Assembly: GCF_900142575.1 (NCBI RefSeq)
Contig: NZ_FRBI01000013.1
Location: forward strand, 162,589-222,876
DNA: 60,288 bases
DNA from: Actinacidiphila paucisporea
GTDB lineage: Bacteria; Actinomycetota; Actinomycetes; Streptomycetales; Streptomycetaceae
Reading direction: 5' to 3'
Part shown: piece after piece, positions 53,947 to 60,288 of the stretch
Layout: each line of letters starts with the position of its first letter
Numbering within the stretch: position 1 is the first letter of the stretch
Notes under the pieces: generated by a model
What the model was told of the DNA's origin: nothing
The model's database searches: none
Seen by the model: the letters and a program-made list of their open reading frames with translations, nothing else
Position numbers and translations under genes: made by a program

Positions 53947-54125
53947 CAAACCAGGTCGACTGTTCCCGGTGGAATGCTGACCGACTCAAGCGGCGCCGGC
54001 TAAATGGCACGTATACGCCGGGTATACGCAGGCGCCCCGCCATGCAGGCGCGTTGCCCCGAAGCGCTCTGCCATGCAGGCGGGTTGCCTCCGGCAGCCGG
54101 GCTCGGTCGCGGCTGTGGACCGGGC
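53947..54125. promoter_or_regulatory. Promoter region of the first SseB-like gene
   Basis: 179 bases between the two SseB-like genes. It contains a GTATAC-centred repeat (CGTATACGCCGGGTATACGC, 54010-54029), in which GTATACGC occurs twice with an 11-12 base period, about 65 bases upstream of the 53946 start. This is a candidate operator or promoter element. No gene was seen. Confidence 0.4.
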
Positions 54126-54875
54126 TCAGTCCCGGCTGTAGAACGGCCGCACGGTCTCCAGCATCCAGTCCCCCACCGGGTCCTGGGCGATGTCGAGCAG
54201 GATCAGGTGGACCGGCCAGGGCAGCGGCACCGCGCCCAGTGCGCGGCCGAGCGCGTCCATGGCGGCGGTCCTGTCCTGGTCCTGCCAGCCGTCCAGTTCG
54301 ACGCCGACGAAGAGCGCCGGCGGGTCCTCCTCGACCGCGGCCATGGCGCGGCGGGCGCTGAGCACCGCGGGGGTGACGGCGTATTCCGCGGCGGCGACGG
54401 CGAGGAAGTCCACGGGTTCGTCGTCGGGCGCCGGCTCCCACAGCCGGACCCTGGCACCGCTGGGGCTCTGCTCGCCGTACGCCCCGGGCCGCTCGGTGCG
54501 GCACAGTACGGCGACGGCCTCGGGCGGCAGCGGCACTCCGACGGCGCCGCCGGGATTGACGGCGATGCCGACCAGCGGGGGCAGGCCGCGGGCGAATTCC
54601 CTGACCGGCGCTACCGTGCAGGACATGCCGTCCGCGGCCTGCCGGAACTGCTGCTCGGAGCTGAAGACCGGTACATAGGGCGCACCGCCCAGTTCCAGGG
54701 TGGGCAGGTCGAGTCCTGCGGGTCCCGGCGGGCCGCCGTTGGGCAGCGGCACCCACACATGGGAACGGCCGAGGACCTCGAGCAGCCGGGGGGTCGCCGC
54801 GGGATTGCCGAGGCTCGCCGCGAGCACTTCCTCCAGCTCGTTCGCCGGCCATATGTACGGTGCCGGATTCTCCAT
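54126..54875 (-). CDS. SseB-like (enhanced serine sensitivity) protein, copy 2
   Basis: A 249-residue SseB-family protein. The N-terminal domain has LLEVLGRSHVWVPLPNGGPP, LGGAPYVPVFSSEQQFRQAA and FARGLPPLVGIAVNPGGAVG. The C-terminal SseB_C domain has EEDPPALFVGVELDGWQDQD and WPVHLILLDIAQDPVGDWML. ATG 54875 has AAGGG five bases upstream. It is divergent from the gcv riboswitch transcript and shares a promoter region of about 130 bases. Function is unknown, but the location beside glycine/serine genes suits a role in serine homeostasis (inference). Confidence 0.88.
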   Translation of the reverse strand: MENPAPYIWPANELEEVLAASLGNPAATPRLLEVLGRSHVWVPLPNGGPPGPAGLDLPTLELGGAPYVPVFSSEQQFRQAADGMSCTVAPVREFARGLPPLVGIAVNPGGAVGVPLPPEAVAVLCRTERPGAYGEQSPSGARVRLWEPAPDDEPVDFLAVAAAEYAVTPAVLSARRAMAAVEEDPPALFVGVELDGWQDQDRTAAMDALGRALGAVPLPWPVHLILLDIAQDPVGDWMLETVRPFYSRD

Positions 54876-55002
54876 GTCCACCCTTGTCCGCCCTTGTGCC
54901 ACTGTCGGCGCCCGCGTCCTGCCCGGAAACACTAGCGGCTGGGCGCTGGGAACGCCCCGGCATGCAATGATGGCCGCACAATACGCATACCGGCCGTTGG
55001 AG

Positions 55003-55216
55003 GCCGCGCGGGAGAGTTCCGGCCCCATTACCAGGGGCGGGGCGCCGAAGGAGCAAGTCCTCCCTTGAATCTCTCAGGCACAGATACCGCGCGGGCGAGG
55101 CAGATCTGAAAAGCGGGCGGGCCGTCGTCACCGGTCCCGTCCCACCCAAGGTGCAAACCGCGGCCCGCAGGGGTCACGGTGAACCTCTCAGGTTCCGATG
55201 ACAGATGGGGAGGCCG
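55003..55216 (+). ncRNA. Tandem glycine riboswitch
   Basis: Two consecutive glycine aptamers. Aptamer 1 (about 55003-55097) has GGAGAG, GCGCCGAAGGAGCAAG and AATCTCTCAGGCACAGATAC. Aptamer 2 (about 55107-55215) has CCAAGGTGCAAACC, GAACCTCTCAGGTTCCGATG and ACAGATGGGG. These are the conserved core segments of the gcvT motif. An 8-bp GGCCGGGG/CCCCGGCC hairpin (55212-55233) follows and may be the expression platform. Glycine binding should raise expression of gcvT and gcvH. The linker between the aptamers is about 10 bases, consistent with cooperative tandem types. Confidence 0.93.
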
Positions 55217-55274
55217 GGGTCAGTGCCCCGGCCGCAGTCCGTGTCCCCGTCCGCCGCCTTTGGGAGCCCTTTCG

Positions 55275-56429
55275 ATGAGCGAACCGTCGAACCAGCCGCT
55301 GAGCGCACCGCCCGCCGCGTCCCCGCGCCGTACCGCCCTCGACGCGGTGCACCGCGCGCTCGGCGCGACCATGACCGACTTCGCCGGCTGGGACATGCCG
55401 CTGCGGTACGGCAGCGAGCGCGACGAGCACCAGGCCGTACGCACCAGGGCCGGGCTCTTCGACCTGTCGCACATGGGCGAGATCACCGTGACCGGGCCGC
55501 AGGCCGGGCAGGCGCTGGACCACGCACTGGTCGGCCATCTGTCGGCGCTCGCGGTCGGCAAGGCCCGCTACACCATGGTCTGCGCGCCGGACGGCGGCAT
55601 CCTGGACGACCTGATCGTCTACCGGCTCGCCGAGCAGCGCTATCTGATCGTCGCCAACGCCTCGAACGCGCAGACGGTGCTCGACACCGTCGCGCTGCGC
55701 GCTGCGGATTTCGACGCCGAGGTGACCGACGACCGGGACGCGTACGCACTGCTGGCCGTGCAGGGCCCGGCCGCGCCCGGCATCCTCAAGGCGGTCACCG
55801 ACGCGGACCTGGACGGGCTGCGCTACTACGCCGGGCTGCCGGGGACCGTCGCGGGGGTGTCCGCGCTGATCGCCAGGACCGGTTACACCGGCGAGGACGG
55901 CTTCGAGCTTTTCGTGGCCCCCGCGGACGCCGAGCGGCTGTGGCAGGCGCTGCTCGCGGCGGGCGCCGACGCCGGTCTGGTGCCGTGCGGCCTGTCGTGC
56001 CGCGACACCCTGCGCCTGGAGGCCGGGATGCCGCTGTACGGGCATGAGCTGACGGCGAAGGTGACGCCCTTCGACGCGGGGCTCGGGCGGGTCGTCAAGT
56101 TCGACAAGCCCGGTGACTTCGTCGGCCGGGAGGCGCTGACCGCGGCGGCGGCCAGGGCCGTGGACACCCCGCCACGCAAGCTGGTCGGGCTGATCGCCGA
56201 GGGCCGCCGGGTGCCGCGCGCGGGCTACACGGTCACCGACGCGTCCGGCGCGGTGATCGGCGAGGTCACCTCGGGTGCGCCGTCGCCGACCCTGGGCGTG
56301 CCGATCGCCATGGCGTACGTGGACGCCGCCCATGCCGCGCCCGGCACCGAGGGGGTCGCGGTCGACATCCGGGGCAGCCGCGAGCCGTACCGTGTCGTGG
56401 CGCTGCCCTTTTACCAGCGCGAGCGCTGA
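55275..56429 (+). CDS. gcvT: Glycine cleavage system T protein (aminomethyltransferase)
   Basis: A 384-residue tetrahydrofolate-dependent T protein that releases ammonia from the aminomethyl-lipoyl H protein. Motifs are MTDFAGWDMPLRYGSERDEH, RAGLFDLSHMGEITVTGPQA, YTMVCAPDGGILDDLIVYRL with the catalytic Asp region, ARTGYTGEDGFELFV, CRDTLRLEAGMPLYGHEL and a C-terminal barrel. ATG 55275 has GGGAG eight bases upstream. It is controlled by the tandem glycine riboswitch. gcvP is not in the window. Confidence 0.96.
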   Translation: MSEPSNQPLSAPPAASPRRTALDAVHRALGATMTDFAGWDMPLRYGSERDEHQAVRTRAGLFDLSHMGEITVTGPQAGQALDHALVGHLSALAVGKARYTMVCAPDGGILDDLIVYRLAEQRYLIVANASNAQTVLDTVALRAADFDAEVTDDRDAYALLAVQGPAAPGILKAVTDADLDGLRYYAGLPGTVAGVSALIARTGYTGEDGFELFVAPADAERLWQALLAAGADAGLVPCGLSCRDTLRLEAGMPLYGHELTAKVTPFDAGLGRVVKFDKPGDFVGREALTAAAARAVDTPPRKLVGLIAEGRRVPRAGYTVTDASGAVIGEVTSGAPSPTLGVPIAMAYVDAAHAAPGTEGVAVDIRGSREPYRVVALPFYQRER

Positions 56430-56439
56430 GACCCCGAGG

Positions 56440-56466
56440 TTTTCCACAGAAGGCGGCTTGTCCACA
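56440..56466 (+). other. Pair of DnaA-box-like sites in the gcvT-gcvH gap
   Basis: TTTTCCACA (56440-56448) and TTGTCCACA (56458-56466) lie 18 bases apart in the same orientation. The second is the exact streptomycete DnaA-box consensus as remembered. The 90-base gap otherwise holds only the gcvH ribosome site. Confidence 0.4.
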
Positions 56467-56519
56467 GGCTGCCGCGTCGGCTTCGTCATCACCTCTTCGC
56501 ATCCGGGAGAATTTCCGTC

Positions 56520-56900
56520 ATGAGCATCAATCCTGAGCAGCTGCGGTACAGCAAGGAGCACGAGTGGCTCACCGACCCCGCGGACGGCACCTCGACCGTC
56601 GGCATCACCTCGCACGCCGCCGACGCGCTCGGTGACGTCGTCTTCGTCCAGCTCCCCGAGGTGGGCGCGACGGTGGCCGCCGGCGAGAGCTGCGGCGAGC
56701 TGGAGTCCACCAAGTCCGTCAGCGAGCTGTACGCCCCGGTGTCCGGCGAGGTCACCGAGGTCAACCAGGACGTCGTCGACGACCCGTCGCTGGTCAATTC
56801 CTCGCCGTTCGAGGGCGGCTGGCTGTTCAAGGTGAAGGTCTCCGACGAGGGCGCGGACCTGCTGACCGCGGCCGAGTACGACGCCTTCATCGCGGCCTGA
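56520..56900 (+). CDS. gcvH: Glycine cleavage system H protein
   Basis: A 126-residue lipoyl carrier that shuttles the aminomethyl group between P and T proteins. The lipoylated Lys is in GELESTKSVSELYAPVSGEV. YSKEHEWLTDPADGTSTVGI opens the domain and NSSPFEGGWLFKVKVSDEG closes it. It starts at ATG 56520, after a GGGAG, 90 bases after gcvT, with glyA following 35 bases later. It belongs to the riboswitch-controlled operon. Confidence 0.97.
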   Translation: MSINPEQLRYSKEHEWLTDPADGTSTVGITSHAADALGDVVFVQLPEVGATVAAGESCGELESTKSVSELYAPVSGEVTEVNQDVVDDPSLVNSSPFEGGWLFKVKVSDEGADLLTAAEYDAFIAA

Positions 56901-56935
56901 GCCCTCGTCCCCGCCCGCCACACCAGGAAGATCCC

Positions 56936-58201
56936 ATGTCGCTCCTGAACCAGTCACTGCACGACTTCGACCCCGAGGTCGCCGCCGAGGTCGACGCCGA
57001 GCTGCACCGCCAGCAGTCCACGCTGGAGATGATCGCCTCGGAGAATTTCGCCCCGGTCGCGGTCCTTCAGGCCCAGGGCTCGGTGCTGACCAACAAATAC
57101 GCCGAGGGCTACCCGGGCCGCCGGTATTACGGCGGCTGCGAGCACGTCGACGTCATCGAGCAGCTGGCCATCGACCGGGTCAAGGCGCTCTTCGGCGCCG
57201 AGGCCGCCAACGTCCAGCCGCATTCGGGCGCGCAGGCGAACGCGGCGGCGATGTTCGCGCTGCTCAAGCCGGGCGACACCATCCTCGGCCTGGACCTGGC
57301 GCACGGTGGCCACCTGACCCACGGCATGAAGATCAACTTCTCCGGCAAGCTCTACAAGGTCGCCGCCTACCACGTCGACGGCGACACCGGTCTTGTCGAC
57401 ATGGCCGAGGTCGAGCGGCTCGCCAAGGAGCACCGGCCGCAGCTGATCATCGCCGGCTGGTCGGCGTATCCGCGCCAGCTGGACTTCGCGGCCTTCCGGC
57501 GGATCGCCGACGAGGTCGGCGCCTACCTGATGGTCGACATGGCGCATTTCGCCGGTCTCGTCGCGGCCGGACTGCACCCCTCGCCGGTGCCGCACGCGCA
57601 TGTGGTCACCACCACGACGCACAAGACCCTCGGCGGCCCGCGCGGCGGCGTTATCCTGTCCACCGCAGACCTGGCCAAGAAGATCAACTCCGCGGTCTTC
57701 CCCGGCCAGCAGGGCGGCCCGCTTGAGCATGTCATCGCCGGCAAGGCCGTCGCCTTCAAGGCCGCGGCCACCGACGACTTCCGCGACCGCCAGACCCGTA
57801 CGCTGGAGGGGGCGAGGATCCTGGCCGACAGGCTCGGGCAGGACGACCTCGCCGCCGCGGGTGTCGCCGTGCTGTCGGGCGGCACGGACGTGCACCTCGT
57901 GCTGGTGGACCTGCGCGCCTCGGCGCTCGACGGCCAGCAGGCCGAGGACCGGCTGCACGGCATCGGCATCACCGTGAACCGCAACGCGATCCCGAACGAC
58001 CCGCGGCCGCCCATGGTGACCTCGGGCCTGCGGATCGGCACCCCGGCGCTGGCCACCCGGGGCTTCGGCGCCGAGGCCTTCCGCGAGGTCGCCGACATCA
58101 TCGCGGCGGCACTGCAGCCGGCCTTCGACGCGGACGCGCTCCGCGCGAGGGTCACCGCACTCGCCGAGCGCCACCCGCTGTATCCGACGCTCGCGTCCTG
58201 A
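56936..58201 (+). CDS. glyA: Serine hydroxymethyltransferase
   Basis: A 421-residue PLP enzyme interconverting serine and glycine with tetrahydrofolate. Motifs are EMIASENFAPVAVLQAQGSV, NKYAEGYPGRRYYGGCEHVD, LAHGGHLTHGMKINFSGKLY, VDMAHFAGLVAAGLHPSPVP and the PLP-lysine site TTTHKTLGGPRGGVILS. AGGAAG precedes ATG 56936. It completes the one-carbon cluster with gcvT and gcvH. A 17-bp hairpin follows four bases after its stop. Confidence 0.97.
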   Translation: MSLLNQSLHDFDPEVAAEVDAELHRQQSTLEMIASENFAPVAVLQAQGSVLTNKYAEGYPGRRYYGGCEHVDVIEQLAIDRVKALFGAEAANVQPHSGAQANAAAMFALLKPGDTILGLDLAHGGHLTHGMKINFSGKLYKVAAYHVDGDTGLVDMAEVERLAKEHRPQLIIAGWSAYPRQLDFAAFRRIADEVGAYLMVDMAHFAGLVAAGLHPSPVPHAHVVTTTTHKTLGGPRGGVILSTADLAKKINSAVFPGQQGGPLEHVIAGKAVAFKAAATDDFRDRQTRTLEGARILADRLGQDDLAAAGVAVLSGGTDVHLVLVDLRASALDGQQAEDRLHGIGITVNRNAIPNDPRPPMVTSGLRIGTPALATRGFGAEAFREVADIIAAALQPAFDADALRARVTALAERHPLYPTLAS

Positions 58202-58204
58202 ACT

Positions 58205-58250
58205 GCTCCGCGGTGTGCGGCACCCCCCCCCCCGCCGCACACCGCGGAGC
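58205..58250 (+). terminator. 17-bp hairpin with a poly-C loop after glyA
   Basis: Perfect 17-bp arms (58205-58221 with 58234-58250) enclose a 12-nt loop made of A followed by eleven C residues. It lies four bases past the glyA stop and 59 bases before sdaA. It is a strong terminator or processing structure. The C-run is prone to sequencing or replication slippage. Confidence 0.8.
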
Positions 58251-58308
58251 GCACCGGCACCACCCCGCGGACAACGGCGTCCGCGGGTCGACCAGGAGCA
58301 CTGAACCC

Positions 58309-59676
<1,368 letters not shown>

Positions 59677-59706
59677 CCGCGTAGCCCCTGACCTGCAGCG
59701 TCTGGT

Positions 59707-59781
59707 CTTTCAGCTCTGTCGGAGCCTTCCCTGTTTGCACGTCGGAAAGTCCCTCGGAAGTCCCTCCGACAGAGCTGAAAG
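59707..59781. repeat. 18-bp inverted repeat enclosing phased direct repeats
   Basis: Perfect arms 59707-59724 and 59764-59781 (CTTTCAGCTCTGTCGGAG and its complement), 39 bases apart, start 30 bases after sdaA. Two of four AAGTCCCT repeats lie within the spacer. The arms could form a terminator for sdaA, or with the repeats a protein-binding array. Confidence 0.7.
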
Positions 59782-59825
59782 TCCCTGAAAAGTCCCTGGC
59801 GAAAGCGGGCGCCGACACCGTCCCT
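59747..59825. repeat. AAGTCCCT direct repeats at helical spacing
   Basis: AAGTCCCT occurs at 59747-59754, 59758-59765, 59779-59786 and 59790-59797, with a truncated GTCCCT at 59820-59825. Start-to-start distances are 11, 21 and 11 bases, so all four face the same side of the helix. This suggests an iteron or integrase-arm-like or regulator-binding array. No recognised protein-coding gene covers this region. Confidence 0.65.
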
Positions 59826-59969
59826 GACACGACGCTCCAGCGAGCCCGAGCCTTCCGCAGGAGCCGGTTCGGGGCTGGAGACTTGACGGTCATTCAGTGG
59901 CAACAGCAACACCGCGCACGCCCCTCAGGCCCTCTCCGTACTGGCCCCTCAACGTCTGTGCTCCGGCTT

Positions 59970-60050
59970 CTGCCAGACTCATCTCATGAGCCTGCGGTTG
60001 CCGAGTCAAAGAATTGCAAACCCTCTCTAAACCCGCAGGTCGTAGAGGGG
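59970..60050 (+). promoter_or_regulatory. CRISPR leader
   Basis: A comparatively A/T-rich stretch (GTCAAAGAATTGCAAACCCT, 60005-60024, then CTCTAAACCCGCAGGTCGTA) ends directly at the first CRISPR repeat. Its base composition differs from neighbouring GC-rich DNA. Position and orientation match the leader of a type I-E array transcribed to the right. Confidence 0.6.
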
Positions 60051-60161
60051 GTTCTCCCCGCGCAGGCGGGGGTGGTCCGGCGGGCAATCTGCTGTTGCCG
60101 CCCGTCACCCAGTTCTCCCCGCGCAGGCGGGGGTGGTCCGTCGATCTGGCCGGCGGCGGCG
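60051..60161 (+). CRISPR. Short type I-E-like CRISPR array, interrupted
   Basis: Two identical 29-base repeats lie at 60051-60079 and 60112-60140 (core CTCCCCGCGCAGGCGGGG, ending GTGGTCCG), with a 32-base spacer at 60080-60111. The 61-base period, CCCCGC/GCGGGG stem and terminal G match type I-E arrays of actinomycetes. A second spacer begins at 60141 but breaks off after about 21 bases, where IS-like sequence starts. No cas gene is present in the window. Confidence 0.85.
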
Positions 60162-60288
60162 TGAAGTTTCCCCGTGATCTCGGACACTCGTTCTTATGCG
60201 GCGGTGGTGTGCCGCTGTCGGGTCTCGTGCGGGGTCAGGTAGCCCCAGTTGGGGTGTTTGCGTAGTCGGCGCCGGTTGTAGAAGGTCT
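60162..60288 (-). mobile_element. IS3-family insertion element, right part cut by window edge
   Basis: From about 60162 (TGAAGTTTCCCCGTGATCTC, a plausible IS3-type terminus beginning with TG) to the window end the sequence reads as the 3' end of an IS3-family element. The transposase C terminus is encoded on the minus strand. The exact terminus and any target duplication cannot be fixed without the other end. Confidence 0.65.
60194..60288 (-). CDS. IS3-family transposase (integrase core), C-terminal fragment
   Basis: The last 30 residues are readable: TFYNRRRLRKHPNWGYLTPH then ETRQRHTTAA, stopping at TAA (60196-60194). The FYNRRRLxxxxxxGYLTP pattern is the conserved end of IS3-group DDE transposase OrfB, just after the catalytic Glu helix. 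The rest of the gene lies beyond the window, so integrity cannot be judged. Confidence 0.85.
   Translation of the reverse strand, partial: TFYNRRRLRKHPNWGYLTPHETRQRHTTAA

Noticed and set aside
49055..56466. Replication origin suggested by DnaA-like boxes
   Set aside because: Only three scattered boxes, no dnaA/dnaN/gyrB context and no clustered array, so these are not an origin.

Overview
This window is core chromosome from a streptomycete (Streptomyces or a close relative). The GC content is very high with matching third-position bias, many starts are GTG preceded by GGAGG-type ribosome sites, and several actinomycete hallmarks are present: a conservon operon, an acyl-CoA carboxylase epsilon subunit, an ilvB leader peptide of the MRTRILVLGKRVG type, and c-di-GMP enzymes beside ilvB and ligA. 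From memory, the gene order largely follows the S. coelicolor interval from the cvn1 conservon down to sdaA. No rRNA or tRNA gene was recognised.

Layout. 1-2.7 kb: conservon (tail of a sensor kinase, roadblock protein, DUF742 protein, Ras-like GTPase), closed by a strong hairpin. 2.8-7.3 kb, minus strand: accE, accB, two malyl-CoA-lyase-family genes, a GNAT. 7.4-7.9 kb: a small secreted cysteine-rich protein with an M15-peptidase-like motif. 8.0-12.6 kb: cimA with an attenuator-like leader, ilvE, leuB and a 37-residue ORF. 12.9-16.8 kb: proline catabolism (P5C dehydrogenase, proline dehydrogenase) divergent from a PucR-type regulator across a 24-bp palindrome. 16.9-22.7 kb: serA, ilvC, ilvN, ilvB with a textbook leader-peptide attenuator. 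22.7-25.8 kb: a membrane PAS-GGDEF-EAL protein with a degenerate EAL domain and a BldD-box-like promoter site. 25.9-29.3 kb: hydroxyacid dehydrogenase, aldo/keto reductase, lipoprotein sugar dehydrogenase. 29.4-35.3 kb: large LuxR/AAA regulator, small ORF, MMPL exporter. 35.4-39.1 kb: gatC-gatA-small ORF-gatB. 39.3-45.1 kb: rmdB-like c-di-GMP enzyme, ligA, MetE-family protein. 45.3-46.6 kb: ECF sigma factor with a membrane partner. 46.6-49.0 kb: mnmA, LOG-family protein and SDR as an overlapping operon. 49.2-53.1 kb: thioesterase, cysteine desulfurase, DUF885 protein. 53.1-54.9 kb: two SseB-like proteins. 55.0-59.7 kb: tandem glycine riboswitch, gcvT, gcvH, glyA, sdaA. 59.7-60.3 kb: an intergenic region with phased direct repeats, a CRISPR leader, and a two-repeat type I-E-like CRISPR array interrupted by an IS3-family element that leaves the window.

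The genes are linked mainly by amino-acid metabolism: branched-chain synthesis, serine and glycine interconversion, proline oxidation. Several RNA-level switches appear to control them: the ilvB attenuator, a probable cimA attenuator and the glycine riboswitch. mnmA and the neighbouring cysteine desulfurase fit tRNA thiolation. The least ordinary part is the right end, where a CRISPR array appears broken by an insertion sequence beside an unexplained block of helically phased repeats.
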